Shown in pieces: positions 50,647 to 59,467 of a stretch of 64,000 nt of DNA; position 1 is the stretch's first letter; each line of letters begins with the position of its first letter. The notes beneath the pieces are model-generated. The model made no database searches and was not told where the DNA came from. It saw nothing but the letters and a program-made list of their open reading frames with translations. Where the stretch lies: positions 57,495 to 121,494 of the forward strand of contig NZ_JANHKS010000014.1 in assembly GCF_028682175.1 (NCBI RefSeq), read 5' to 3'. This DNA is from Pseudomonas putida (GTDB lineage: Bacteria; Pseudomonadota; Gammaproteobacteria; Pseudomonadales; Pseudomonadaceae). The position numbers and the translations under genes are program-made.

Positions 50647-51303
50647 ATGGGTTCGAAGAGCTCTGGGCAGTCCGGCAGCTTCGCGCTGAGCCTAGCCCAG
50701 TTCGCCGAGCAGGCCAAGGAAGCAATCGACGCCAGCCTGCGCGAGATCATCATCGAGTTGGGCAGCAGCGTGATTCGCATGTCGCCCGTGGGCAACCCGG
50801 AGATCTGGGCAGTAAACGTCGCGCATCGAGCAAAGAACAAAGCCGAGGCTGATGCCTACGACGCGCATGTAGAAGTGCGCAATGTCATCACCTCGCTGAC
50901 GCCGAGCAACTTCACCCGCAACGGCAACTTGAAGCGCGGCGTCAAGTACGCCAAACCGCTTACCAAGGCCGAGCGGGTGCAGAACTTCAACGTGAACGGC
51001 CTGGTGTCCGGCCAGGACTACGTCGGCGGGCGTTTCCGTGGCAACTGGATGTTCAGCATCGGGTCGCCGGACAGCACCACGACGACCGAGGTCGATCCGA
51101 CGGGTCGGAAGTCCACGGCGCGCATCGTCGACGGCGCAATCGAGTTCAAGGCAGGCGACACGGCCTACATCACCAACTCGCTGCCGTACGCGATCCCGCT
51201 CGAGTTCGGGCATTCCCAGCAGGCGCCCGGCGGCATGGTCCGCGTCACAGTCGCACGCTTCCAGCAGATCGTGCTGGAGGCCATCAGGAACAACCAGGTA
51301 TGA
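50647..51303 (+). CDS. HK97 gp10-like tail completion protein
   Basis: A 218-residue protein: FAEQAKEAIDASLREIIIEL, SPVGNPEIW, the GQDYVGGRFRGNWMFSIGSP strand region and LPYAIPLEFGHSQQAPGGMV, which match the gp10/gpZ tail completion group (typical 'Y-A-x-x-x-E-x-G-x-S-x-Q-A-P-x-G' end). Overlaps the next gene by 4 bases. Confidence 0.82.
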   Translation: MGSKSSGQSGSFALSLAQFAEQAKEAIDASLREIIIELGSSVIRMSPVGNPEIWAVNVAHRAKNKAEADAYDAHVEVRNVITSLTPSNFTRNGNLKRGVKYAKPLTKAERVQNFNVNGLVSGQDYVGGRFRGNWMFSIGSPDSTTTTEVDPTGRKSTARIVDGAIEFKAGDTAYITNSLPYAIPLEFGHSQQAPGGMVRVTVARFQQIVLEAIRNNQV

Positions 51304-51710
51304 GCCACCAGATCATTCGTCGCATTTACGAGCAGCGTCTTGCATCTTGGGCAGGTCCGCGCGGCTTGCGGATCGCTTATCAGGGCGTTGCGTTTGAGCC
51401 CGCCGACGATGAGACCTATCTGCGCGCCTTCACGCTGCCCGCAGGCACCAACACCCAGACACTGGAGGGCACGGACCGGATCTACACCGGAGTCTTTCAG
51501 ATCAGCGTTGTTTCTCCCGCTGGCAACGGCACCGGCGATGCCGAAAGCTTGGTCTATGAACTCGACGAGCTGTTCCCGACATTCCTGAGACTGGCGCAGG
51601 GCGACTTCGAAGTGATGGTGCTGACGCCAGTTGAGCCCGGCCCCGCAATCGAGGACAGCGCAACGCTCACGGTGTCGGCGTCATTCCAGTATCGCGCCGA
51701 CCGCGCATAA
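51300..51710 (+). CDS. Tail terminator protein (DUF4128/gpU-like)
   Basis: A 136-residue protein (MSHQIIRRIYEQRLASWAGP..., TLEGTDRIYTGVFQISVVSP, ELDELFPTF) with the DUF4128 pattern of siphovirus tail terminators, which cap the tail tube and fix its length. Precedes the tube gene. Confidence 0.82.
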   Translation: MSHQIIRRIYEQRLASWAGPRGLRIAYQGVAFEPADDETYLRAFTLPAGTNTQTLEGTDRIYTGVFQISVVSPAGNGTGDAESLVYELDELFPTFLRLAQGDFEVMVLTPVEPGPAIEDSATLTVSASFQYRADRA

Positions 51711-51732
51711 CCCGCCCATTGGGCAAACCCTG

Positions 51733-51755
51733 AACCCCGCCGAGTGCGGGGTTTT
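51733..51755 (+). terminator. Terminator before the tail-tube gene
   Basis: AACCCCGC/GCGGGGTT stem with loop CGAGT and short T-run. It lies 25 bases before the tube gene. Confidence 0.78.
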
Positions 51756-51779
51756 CATTTCTGCGAAGAGGAAACACCC

Positions 51780-52442
51780 ATGGGCTACAAACTCCCCAAC
51801 GGCGCAACCATCCAGCACGGCGCGACTTACGCTGCCGAACTGGCTTTCGCCGTGATCTCCAATGCCTCGGAAGCGGTCGCTACCGTCGTTGGCGGCACCC
51901 TGTCGGCCGGCGACATCGTCCTGGTCACCTCGGCATGGTCCCGCCTCAACAACCGCGTGGTGCGCGTCAAGGCGGCAACCGCCACCGCGATCACCCTGGA
52001 AGGGATCGACACTACTGACGCGCAGCTTTTTCCGGCGGGCAGCGGTGCCGGCACCCTCAAGAAGGTGCTGACTTGGGTTGCCGTGCCGCAAGTTGTGGAT
52101 GTGAACTACTCCGGCGGCGACCAGAACTACACCGATGTGGTTTTTCTGGAGGATGATCAGGGTCGTCAGATCCCGACCGACAAAGCCGCATCGAGCATGG
52201 CGCTGACTATCGCTGATGATCCTGCGCTCCCGCACAACGCGGTGTTGTCGAAGGCCGACGCCAAGAAGCAGATTGAGGCCGCTCGTATGAACCTGCCCGG
52301 CAACGACACTATTTTTTACGGGACCTACACCTCCTTCTCCAAGCAGCCGACCATCGCTCGCAACAACGTGATGGCGCGCACGGTGAATCTGGCGCTGCAG
52401 GCTGAGCCAACTCGTTACACCACCGCAGCGGGCGGGGCGTAA
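51780..52442 (+). CDS. Major tail tube protein (gpV-like)
   Basis: A 220-residue beta-rich protein (GYKLPNGATIQHGATYAAEL, DIVLVTSAWSRLNNRVVRVK, DDQGRQIPTDKAASSMALTI) in the gpV position between tail terminator and assembly chaperones. AAGAGGAAAC precedes the ATG. Polymerises into the tail tube. Confidence 0.85.
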   Translation: MGYKLPNGATIQHGATYAAELAFAVISNASEAVATVVGGTLSAGDIVLVTSAWSRLNNRVVRVKAATATAITLEGIDTTDAQLFPAGSGAGTLKKVLTWVAVPQVVDVNYSGGDQNYTDVVFLEDDQGRQIPTDKAASSMALTIADDPALPHNAVLSKADAKKQIEAARMNLPGNDTIFYGTYTSFSKQPTIARNNVMARTVNLALQAEPTRYTTAAGGA

Positions 52443-52445
52443 TTC

Positions 52446-52835
52446 ATGGCTCGGTTCAAGATTGCCCAAAACCCGACCTTCCAGGCGGACGTGGACATTC
52501 CACGTGTTGGCGGTACGGTGCAGGCCGTTCCGTTCGAGTTCAAGTACCGCGACCGTGAGGAGCTCGCGGAATTATTCGCGAGCTGGAACAAGGCGGCCAA
52601 GCATGACCAGGACCGGCTGAAGGATCTCGGTGATGACATCACCATCATAGATGTGACCCTGGCCGACATTGACCGCCAAGTTGCGCAAGTCACTGAACTG
52701 GTCGTGGGCTGGGGCTTCGATGACAAGCTGTCGCCGGAGACCATCCGCGCTCTAGTCAAAACCTCGGCCGGCGCCGCTGACGCAATTGTGAAGGCGTATC
52801 AGAACGCTTTCGCAGTGGCCCGCCTGGGAAACTGA
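52446..52835 (+). CDS. Tail assembly chaperone (gpG-like), frameshift donor
   Basis: A 129-residue protein in the lambda G position. It stops at TGA (52833-52835) directly after the heptamer GGGAAAC (52826-52832), read as CTG-GGA-AAC, an ideal -1 slippery site. Slipping continues into the frame of the next gene (CTG-AAA-GAG-GTG...) giving a ~232-residue fusion equivalent to lambda gpGT. Binds the tape measure during tail assembly. Confidence 0.88.
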   Translation: MARFKIAQNPTFQADVDIPRVGGTVQAVPFEFKYRDREELAELFASWNKAAKHDQDRLKDLGDDITIIDVTLADIDRQVAQVTELVVGWGFDDKLSPETIRALVKTSAGAADAIVKAYQNAFAVARLGN

Positions 52836-53143
52836 AAGAGGTGGCGCAGGCACTGTACTCGCCTGCGGCACCACCTGAGCAACTTGCGTTGTTTGGTCTT
52901 TCCGCTGTCGACCTTGATGAGACCATCGAGATCCTGCCTGACAACTGGCCCGCGTTCATCGTCATGGAGGCGATGGGGACCCAGTGGCGTACCGGAATGG
53001 GTGGTGCCAGTGGCCTTGACTACGCCGTTGTGCCCGCCGTCATGTCCCTCGTCAACATTCCCAAGAAAACCAGAAACCAGGTGTTCCACGACCTACGGGT
53101 AATGGAGGCCGAGGCGTTGCTCGTCATGAGCGAATCGAAATAG
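52446..53143 (+). CDS. Tail assembly chaperone fusion (gpGT-like) by -1 frameshift
   Basis: Predicted product of ribosome slippage at 52826-52832: 129 residues of the G-like protein joined to 103 residues read to the stop at 53143. The open -1 frame, the stop codon right after the heptamer and the gene order before the tape measure all match lambda. A downstream pseudoknot or stem was not resolved. Confidence 0.75.
52826..52832 (+). promoter_or_regulatory. -1 ribosomal slippery site GGGAAAC
   Basis: Heptamer X-XXY-YYZ in the G-like frame with the stop codon as the next codon. Lambda uses GGGAAAG at the same place. Confidence 0.85.
52841..53143 (+). CDS. Tail assembly T-domain (DUF1799-like)
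   Basis: A 100-residue frame beginning at GTG 52841, 5 bases after the G-like stop, containing LPDNWPAFIVMEAMGTQWRT, which resembles DUF1799 tail proteins. It may be made only as the C-terminal part of the frameshift fusion; independent initiation from GTG with GAAAGAG upstream is possible. Confidence 0.75.
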   Translation: MAQALYSPAAPPEQLALFGLSAVDLDETIEILPDNWPAFIVMEAMGTQWRTGMGGASGLDYAVVPAVMSLVNIPKKTRNQVFHDLRVMEAEALLVMSESK

Positions 53144-53153
53144 CGGAGCACTC

Positions 53154-56100
53154 ATGTCGGGCACAATCGCCGAACTCGGGATAGCGGTAGATTCGGGTGA
53201 TGCCGTCCAGGCGGCGACCGATCTGGACAAACTCACGGAGGCGGGGGCCAGTGCGGAAAAAGCGGCTGACGGCGTCACCACCGGCTTCAAGAAGACCGCT
53301 GATGCGGCTGACAAGCTCGCGGAGGCTGAGGCCCGCGCTGCGCAGGCGACTGCGGATGCCAAGGCACGCCTGCTGGAAACTGCCCAAACGTCGCTGAAAA
53401 ACAGCGAATACTACCAGCGTCTGACCACCAGCGTGACCAGCACTGCCGGCGCAATGGACGTCAGCCGTGATTCCACTGCGAGCCTGCTCGCGCTGCAGAA
53501 GCGCATGCAGGCTGAGTCTGATGCTCTGGTCGGCACGACGCAGAACAACGCCAAGGCGGCCAAGGATGCGGCGGCGGCCACCGGTGTACAGGCCGAGGGG
53601 TTGCAGGCGCTGCTGGGCAAGATCAGCCCGGCCTTGGCGGCGCTCCAAAAGCTGGATGAGCAGCAAGAACTGCTGAACAAACACCGCGCCGCCGGCAACC
53701 TTGGCGACGACGACTTCAAAACATTCTCGGCATCTATTGACGCCGCGCGGCAGAAGGTTAAGGGCCTGGGCGACGAGACATCGAAGTTCAGCCTGAACAC
53801 CAAGGGCGCTCGGGAGAACGTTCTTCAACTGGGCAACGCCCTGGCCGAAGGCAACTTCCGCGTCGCCGCACACAACCTGCTGGAGATCGGCTCAAGCGCT
53901 GGCACATCGGCGCTGCGCCTGGCGGCCATCCTCGCGCCCCTTGCTGCTGTGGCTGCCGTTGTCGCTACCTTGGGCATTGCCTACTACAAAGGCGGCGAGG
54001 AGGCCGACAGCTACAACAAGGCGCTGATCTCCACCGGCAGCGCCGCCGGCGTCAGCGCATCGCAGCTTGGCGGCCTGGCGCGTCAGGTCAGCGCTGTAGT
54101 GGGCACCACCGGCCAGGCAGCGGAAGTACTCGCCACATTGGCAGCCAACGGCAAGATCGCTGGCGACAGCTTTGGCGCGATCACCCAGGCCGCCATTGGG
54201 ATGCAGGAAGCGACCGGCACCGCAATCAGCGCGACCATCGCTGAGTTCGTGAAGCTGGCCGACGACCCAGTGAAGGCGTCCGCCGCGCTCAACGAACAAT
54301 ATCACTACCTGACGGCGTCCGTTTATTCGCAAATCGCTGCGCTGGAAGAGCAGGGCAACCACGCCGCAGCAGTGAAGCTCGCGACCGAGCAGTACGCCGA
54401 TGCGATCAACGAACGCACCCCTAAGATCCTTGAAAATCTCAGCTTTTGGGAGCGCGGCTATCTCGCCGTAGTCAAAGCCGCTGATGGGCTGAAAAACCTT
54501 GGTCGCCCTGATATCGACGCCGATATCGCTAATGCCGAGAAGGATCTTGCGGCGGCTCAGGCCGGGGATGTCGGCCTTTTCCAGAACAAGCAGGAGATGG
54601 TCGAGTACTACACCGACCGGCTCAACTTCCTCAAGGACACCAAGGCGGCCAATGCCGACATTGCGAAATACGATGCCGAGCAGGCGAAAGCGCAGCAGGA
54701 TTCGATCGGGGCCATGTCCAAGATCGATGCGCTCACCAAGTCCTCCTGGACCAACGAGCAGAAGCGCACCGAGGCGGTAAAGGAATACAAGAAGTGGCTT
54801 GACGACATCCGGAAGACCGATCCGAATGACTCCCGCCTCAATCAGGCGACCGTCGACAAGAACATCGCCAATATCAACGACAAGTTCAAGGACCCGAAAG
54901 GCCCGGCGAACCAGTTGAACCTGACCGGGTTCAACGATGCCCAGAACAATCTCAAGTCGATCACCAGCTACTACCAGAACCTCGAAAAGGAGCTGGATTC
55001 GGCGCAGAAGGCCGGACTGGTGTCGGCTGAGTCGTACAGCAGTCAGCGCGTGGCGATCGTTGAACAAGAGAAAGGCGACGTCACCGCAGCCTACGAGGCT
55101 GAGATCGCCGCCCTTGAGGCAGTGCGCGACAAGTCATCGACAACCGGCCAGCAGCGCATCCAGCTCGACCAGAAGATTGCCGACGCGCGCACCAGCATGG
55201 TCAAGGCGCAAAAAGAAGCTGACACGCAGCTGGAGGTCTTGGCCAACAACGAGACGGGCCGGATCGACAAACAAACCCGCTCGATCGCTCAGTACCTGCA
55301 GGCCCTGGGTCAGCAGCAGAAAGCCCTGGAGCTTGCTGGGCAGCGCGCCGTGCTAGGCGTTGGCCGGGGTGATCGGCAGAACGCGCTCGATGCTCAGTTG
55401 AACGCGCAGCAGGACCGATTCGCACAGCAGACCCTGGAACTGGCGAATCAAAAATCCGATCCGTCGCGCAACATGTCCGAGGAAGAATTCGCCAAGAAAT
55501 CGCAGGCTCTGGCCGACGCCAACAAAAAGGCAACTGACCAGATCCAGCAGAACTATGCCGACGTCCAGGTCGCCCAGGGCGATTGGACGAAGGGCGCAAC
55601 GTCTGCATGGGAAAACTACCTCGACAGCGCACGCGATATCGCGGGCCAGACGAAGTCGCTGTTCACCAACGCCTTCAGCAGCATGGAGGATGCGGTCGTC
55701 AACTTCGCGCTTACCGGAAAGCTGTCGTTTTCGGACTTCGCGAAATCGATCTTGGCAGACATGGCGCGCATCGCAACGCGACAGGCTTCGTCCGCGCTGC
55801 TGAGCTCCCTGTTTGGGGCCGGGCTGAGTTACTTCTCGGGCGGCGCCAACGGCTTCGCATCAGGGTCTGCTGCAGCGACGTCATCGAGCCTCGGCGCATC
55901 GCAGGCCGGGTATTCGTCCACCTACTTCCCACAGGCCGACGGTGGCGCCTGGCTCAACGGCGTGCAGATGTTCGCCAATGGCGGCGCGTTCACCAACAGC
56001 GTCGTCAGTTCGCCAACCGCGTTTGGGATGGCGGACGGCAAGTTGGGCGTCATGGGAGAGGCCGGCGATGAGGCAATCATGCCTCTGACCAGGACCTCAA

Positions 56101-56324
56101 GCGGCGCCCTTGGCGTTCGCGCCGTCGGCGGCGGGGGCGGATCGAACATCCAGATCAGCGCGCCGGTGAGCATCATGACTCAGGACCGAAGCTCTGAGGG
56201 CATGGAACTCGACCAGGCGGCGCTCGCGCAAAACCTGCAACTCCAGATCAAGCAAGCGGCTGAAAAAGCAGTTGCTGATTCGTGGCGCCCGGGCGGCGTT
56301 AGCTTCCGGCAGACAAGGACCTGA
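53154..56324 (+). CDS. Tail tape measure protein (gpH-like)
   Basis: A 1056-residue protein. Long Ala/Lys/Glu-rich coiled-coil N-terminus, a hydrophobic segment (LAAILAPLAAVAAVVATLGI, near 265), a phage-minor-tail domain (EEADSYNKALISTGSAAGVS), a second coiled coil, and the lambda tape-measure C-terminal domain (ENYLDSARDIAGQTKSLFTN, FARxI-like SDFAKSILADMARIATRQ). Its length predicts a tail of roughly 150-160 nm at the usual 1.5 A per residue, similar to other siphoviruses. Confidence 0.93.
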   Translation: MSGTIAELGIAVDSGDAVQAATDLDKLTEAGASAEKAADGVTTGFKKTADAADKLAEAEARAAQATADAKARLLETAQTSLKNSEYYQRLTTSVTSTAGAMDVSRDSTASLLALQKRMQAESDALVGTTQNNAKAAKDAAAATGVQAEGLQALLGKISPALAALQKLDEQQELLNKHRAAGNLGDDDFKTFSASIDAARQKVKGLGDETSKFSLNTKGARENVLQLGNALAEGNFRVAAHNLLEIGSSAGTSALRLAAILAPLAAVAAVVATLGIAYYKGGEEADSYNKALISTGSAAGVSASQLGGLARQVSAVVGTTGQAAEVLATLAANGKIAGDSFGAITQAAIGMQEATGTAISATIAEFVKLADDPVKASAALNEQYHYLTASVYSQIAALEEQGNHAAAVKLATEQYADAINERTPKILENLSFWERGYLAVVKAADGLKNLGRPDIDADIANAEKDLAAAQAGDVGLFQNKQEMVEYYTDRLNFLKDTKAANADIAKYDAEQAKAQQDSIGAMSKIDALTKSSWTNEQKRTEAVKEYKKWLDDIRKTDPNDSRLNQATVDKNIANINDKFKDPKGPANQLNLTGFNDAQNNLKSITSYYQNLEKELDSAQKAGLVSAESYSSQRVAIVEQEKGDVTAAYEAEIAALEAVRDKSSTTGQQRIQLDQKIADARTSMVKAQKEADTQLEVLANNETGRIDKQTRSIAQYLQALGQQQKALELAGQRAVLGVGRGDRQNALDAQLNAQQDRFAQQTLELANQKSDPSRNMSEEEFAKKSQALADANKKATDQIQQNYADVQVAQGDWTKGATSAWENYLDSARDIAGQTKSLFTNAFSSMEDAVVNFALTGKLSFSDFAKSILADMARIATRQASSALLSSLFGAGLSYFSGGANGFASGSAAATSSSLGASQAGYSSTYFPQADGGAWLNGVQMFANGGAFTNSVVSSPTAFGMADGKLGVMGEAGDEAIMPLTRTSSGALGVRAVGGGGGSNIQISAPVSIMTQDRSSEGMELDQAALAQNLQLQIKQAAEKAVADSWRPGGVSFRQTRT

Positions 56325-56325
56325 C

Positions 56326-56688
56326 ATGGCAATCGAGACATTCAGCTGGCCCACCCAGACTGGGGACGCGCCCGATATCACCTATCGGGTGCGAAAGTCT
56401 CAGTTTGGCGACGGCTACCAGCAGATCACGGCAGACGGCCCGAACAACAAGGAAGGTTCCTACCCGATCACCTACACCGGTCACAGGACCAAGGTGCTGG
56501 AGATCATGGCCTTCTTCGATCGCCATGCTGGCGCCAAGGCGTTTCTCTGGACTACGCCGCTCGGCGAACTGGGCCTGTACACCTGCGAAAAGCCCGTTCC
56601 GGTCCCAATCGGCGGCGGGCAATTCAAGTTGACCGCAAACTTCAACCAGGCTTTCCACCCGCAAGGAGTCGACAGTGCCTCTACTTAG
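56326..56688 (+). CDS. Minor tail protein (gpM-like)
   Basis: A 120-residue protein: MAIETFSWPTQTGDAPDITY and VRKSQFGDGYQQITADGPNN match the phage_min_tail (gpM) family. ATG at 56326 overlaps nothing but lies directly at the tape-measure stop. Part of the tail tip complex. Confidence 0.88.
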   Translation: MAIETFSWPTQTGDAPDITYRVRKSQFGDGYQQITADGPNNKEGSYPITYTGHRTKVLEIMAFFDRHAGAKAFLWTTPLGELGLYTCEKPVPVPIGGGQFKLTANFNQAFHPQGVDSAST

Positions 56689-57424
56689 CGACCTGCAGGT
56701 CCTGGAGCCGGGCAGCGAGGTCGTGTTGTTTGAACTGGATGGCAGCGACTACGGCGCAGACGTCTTGCGTTTCCACGGCCATCGCATCCCCTACAGCGCG
56801 CAAGAGCTGATCGCCGCAGGTGCCGATGCTGATCAGCTGCCGGCCAAGCCGATCTTCTGGCAGGGCGAGGAGTACGGCGCCTGGCCGGTTCAGATCGACG
56901 GCATTGAGGCCAATGGCGACGGCACGGCTGTGCGGCCAACGCTCGCAGTCGGCAACGTCAACGGCAGGATCACGGCGCTGTGCCTGGCGTTCGAGGATCT
57001 GCTGGAGTTCAAGGTCACCATGCGCCACACGATGGGAAAATACCTGGACGCGGCGAACTTTCAGGCAGGAAACCCCGAGGCAGATCCCACTCAGGAATCC
57101 ATCGAGGTCTGGTATCTGGATCAGAAGACCAATGAGGATGGCGAGACCGTTTCGTGGGAGATGGCCAGCCCGGGCGACGTCGGCGGCGAGAGCATCGGTC
57201 GGCAGATGACCACGCTCTGCCATTGGTGCATGACTGGAGGGTATCGCGGCCCGAACTGCGGCTACACCGGCCCGTACTTTGACAAGGACGGTAACGCTAC
57301 CGACAACCCCGAATTGGACGAATGCAACGGCCTGCTCACCACCGGCTGTGAGCCGCGCTGGGGGGCGAACAACGAGTTGCCATTCGGTGGCTTCCCCGCC
57401 GTTTCCCTGATTGCTCGGAGCTGA
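56675..57424 (+). CDS. Minor tail protein L-like (GTG start)
   Basis: A 249-residue gpL-type protein, GTG at 56675 within the end of the M-like gene. Four C-terminal cysteines (CHWCMTGGYRGPNC ... DECNGLLTTGC) match the iron-sulphur-binding site known for lambda gpL. N-terminal part VLFELDGSDYGADVLRFHGH is typical of the family. Confidence 0.88.
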   Translation: MPLLSDLQVLEPGSEVVLFELDGSDYGADVLRFHGHRIPYSAQELIAAGADADQLPAKPIFWQGEEYGAWPVQIDGIEANGDGTAVRPTLAVGNVNGRITALCLAFEDLLEFKVTMRHTMGKYLDAANFQAGNPEADPTQESIEVWYLDQKTNEDGETVSWEMASPGDVGGESIGRQMTTLCHWCMTGGYRGPNCGYTGPYFDKDGNATDNPELDECNGLLTTGCEPRWGANNELPFGGFPAVSLIARS

Positions 57425-57426
57425 CC

Positions 57427-58185
57427 ATGCTGAGACACATCCTCAAGGCCGTGCAGACGCATGCGGCCGCCGAGTATCCGCGAGAATCCTGCGGGCTGCT
57501 GATCAGCATTGGCCGCAAGCAGCAGTACATCCCGTGCACCAACACCGCGACCGTGCCCAACGAGGAATTTCGCATTTCGCCGGAGGCTTACGCCGCGGCC
57601 GAGGACCAAGGCGAAGTGATCGGCGTGGTGCACTCACACCCAGACGCCACTAGTCGCCCGTCGCCGCGAGACATGGCCATGTGCGAGGCAACCGAGCTGC
57701 CGTGGCACATTTTGAGCTGGCCGGAGGGCGACCTGCGCACCATCGTGCCCACCGGTAACACGCCGCTGCTGGGTCGGCCGTTCGTGCACGGTGCCTGGGA
57801 CTGCTGGCAGGTTTGCGCCGACTGGTACAAGCGCGAGTGGTGGCTTGAGTTTGGGGCCTTCAAGCGCGAGGACGGTTGGTGGGAGAAGGCCGACGGCCCG
57901 AGCCTGTATGAGCAAGCCTACGAGGCGGCAGGCTTCGAGCGCGTCGGTAGCCCGCAGCGCGGCGACATGATCGTGATGGACGTGGGGCGGACCAAGCACC
58001 CGAACCACGCGGGGATTTTCCTCGGGACCGATCCTGCGCTGCCCGACGAGCCAACGGCGGTGCGCGGCGCGGGACCGTTCATGCTGCACCACCTGTACGG
58101 CAGACCCTCCGAGATCATCGTCTTCGGCGGGCCGTGGCATGACAGAACACGCCTAATTCTCAGGCACAAAGACGCGAAACAGTGA
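57427..58185 (+). CDS. Tail tip hydrolase K-like (JAMM + NlpC/P60)
   Basis: A 252-residue two-domain protein. JAB/MPN domain: Glu20, HSHPD (His69, His71) and Asp82 form an intact JAMM zinc site. NlpC/P60 domain: Cys126 (AWDCWQV) and His194 (HPNHAGIFL) form the peptidase dyad. As gpK in lambda it would process tail-tip components or cut peptidoglycan on entry. Confidence 0.92.
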   Translation: MLRHILKAVQTHAAAEYPRESCGLLISIGRKQQYIPCTNTATVPNEEFRISPEAYAAAEDQGEVIGVVHSHPDATSRPSPRDMAMCEATELPWHILSWPEGDLRTIVPTGNTPLLGRPFVHGAWDCWQVCADWYKREWWLEFGAFKREDGWWEKADGPSLYEQAYEAAGFERVGSPQRGDMIVMDVGRTKHPNHAGIFLGTDPALPDEPTAVRGAGPFMLHHLYGRPSEIIVFGGPWHDRTRLILRHKDAKQ

Positions 58186-58209
58186 GCGGCGCTGCCGCAG
58201 GAGTATGCA

Positions 58210-58452
58210 ATGCATGCCAGCCAGAGTTATGTGCTGACCATAAAGGAACTGTACACAGTATCCCAAGGCAGGATAAGCGGTGCCGTAGCGGAGGTGGCAA
58301 TTCTCGATAAAGGCGTTGAAGTGGATCGGGTGAATTTCTCAGGTCTTTGCCGGAGTCCGGATGGCTACAGTCGAAAGTACGAAGGTAAGCCAGGGCTTGC
58401 GGCTGTTATCACCAAAGGCCCTGGCTCAGTCACGATGGCGATGTCAGAGTAA
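58210..58452 (+). CDS. 80-residue hypothetical moron protein
   Basis: MHASQSYVLTIKELYTVSQG..., beta-rich, lower GC than the tail genes. GGAG precedes the ATG. It is the first of several small genes inserted between the K-like and I-like tail genes, which are adjacent in lambda. Confidence 0.62.
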   Translation: MHASQSYVLTIKELYTVSQGRISGAVAEVAILDKGVEVDRVNFSGLCRSPDGYSRKYEGKPGLAAVITKGPGSVTMAMSE

Positions 58453-58656
58453 TCAAGAGAAGCTGAGGAAGTTGTCAGTGCCTTTTTCGTTTGTCCCTTC
58501 CTTCACGGCAAATCCCTCCCCAGCGATAGCGGCTTGGGCGTCTGCCTCTGCTCTGGTCGCGTACACGCCATGCAGTTTCCAAGGCGAGTTACGTACCACG
58601 CCCCAGCCGAGTACCCAGCCAGCTTTGTTTGGATCAGGTAGTAGTTCTTTGCTCAC
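58453..58656 (-). CDS. 67-residue hypothetical moron protein (leftward, GTG start)
   Basis: MSKELLPDPNKAGWVLGWGV..., with YATRAEADAQAAIAGEGFAV resembling small 'amphipathic A-E-A' phage proteins. GTG at 58656 has an ideal AGGAGG six bases upstream. It is the only gene opposing the late operon, and is adjacent tail-to-tail to the previous gene, so it probably has its own promoter in lysogens. Confidence 0.68.
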   Translation of the reverse strand: MSKELLPDPNKAGWVLGWGVVRNSPWKLHGVYATRAEADAQAAIAGEGFAVKEGTNEKGTDNFLSFS

Positions 58657-58838
58657 ATCGACCTCCTAGGTCACATTACCCCGGTCCATGGGCTTGCAGG
58701 CAACGGACCGAGGCGGTTCGTTGGAGGCGCAACGCTACTACGGCATGCACCTGGTTCGTTACTGATCGTTTGTCCATGCTGGATGGGTGGACAGGACGAT
58801 GTTATGTTTTGCTTTCATACATGCGAAGGAGACGCATC
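58657..58838. other. Moron intergenic region
   Basis: 182 bases without a gene, between the leftward moron and the next rightward one; it should carry two divergent promoters. TTGCAGG...TACGGCATG elements are visible but no confident promoter. Confidence 0.35.
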
Positions 58839-58994
58839 GTGGCAGCAGTAAAGACCTACGTTTTCAAGCTCAAAGCGAGCAACGGTTCAGGCATGAGCAA
58901 CGTTCTTCAGAACGGAACTGACCAGCGTGAAGCTGAGAGGAAGATCTTGCAGAAGTACCCCGGAGCCACGATTCTCGAAGTGCGCCAGCAGTGA
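58839..58994 (+). CDS. 51-residue basic hypothetical moron protein (GTG start)
   Basis: MAAVKTYVFKLKASNGSGMS..., a small alpha-beta protein (EAERKILQKYPGATILEVRQ). GTG at 58839 follows AAGGAG by 6 bases. Followed directly by a strong terminator, so it is its own transcription unit. Confidence 0.62.
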   Translation: MAAVKTYVFKLKASNGSGMSNVLQNGTDQREAERKILQKYPGATILEVRQQ

Positions 58995-58998
58995 CCCA

Positions 58999-59024
58999 AA
59001 GCCCAGCCATGTGCTGGGCTTTTT
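58999..59024 (+). terminator. Moron terminator
   Basis: AAGCCCAGC/GCTGGGCTT stem with loop CATGT and T-run. Confidence 0.88.
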
Positions 59025-59075
59025 GCATCGATTGCCTTGGTGCTACCCTCGGCCCTTTATCAATGAGGGATCATC

Positions 59076-59420
59076 ATGCGAATTCTGATAGGGGCGCTGG
59101 CGGTTGCCCTGCTGGCTGGGTGTGTGTCGCCAAGTGATTTGAAAACCAACAAGCCAACCACCAGCGCAAGCACGAAGAAGTCACCGAAAGCATACGCGCT
59201 CTGTGTTTTCCCGAAATGGCAGGACGCACGCTCTGAGGCAGTGATGTCGGAGACATCCGACGGGTACCGGATTGTGATCGGCGCCATGCAGCTGACAGAC
59301 GAACTGGTCGAGGTCAGCAAATCCAGCACTGGAAGCCGGGTGAACTTTTATCAGCGGGTGGCGTGGATGCCCGGTGTTGGGCGAACAGCAATTGAAGAGG
59401 CGGTTAAAGACTGCCTCTGA
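59076..59420 (+). CDS. Phage-encoded lipoprotein (moron)
   Basis: A 114-residue protein with signal peptide and lipobox LLAGC (Cys16), then a Thr/Ser/Lys linker and a small domain (ARSEAVMSETSDGYRIVIGA). Flanked by terminators on both sides, so it is an independent unit, typical of lysogenic-conversion genes. An outer-membrane lipoprotein that blocks receptors or DNA entry is a reasonable guess, not shown. Confidence 0.75.
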   Translation: MRILIGALAVALLAGCVSPSDLKTNKPTTSASTKKSPKAYALCVFPKWQDARSEAVMSETSDGYRIVIGAMQLTDELVEVSKSSTGSRVNFYQRVAWMPGVGRTAIEEAVKDCL

Positions 59421-59427
59421 CCAGCGC

Positions 59428-59452
59428 AAGCCACCTTCGGGTGGCTTTTTCT
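59428..59452 (+). terminator. Terminator after the lipoprotein gene
   Basis: AAGCCACC-TTCG-GGTGGCTT, a UUCG-tetraloop stem with T-run. Confidence 0.9.
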
Positions 59453-59467
59453 TTTGAGGGGCAAAAA

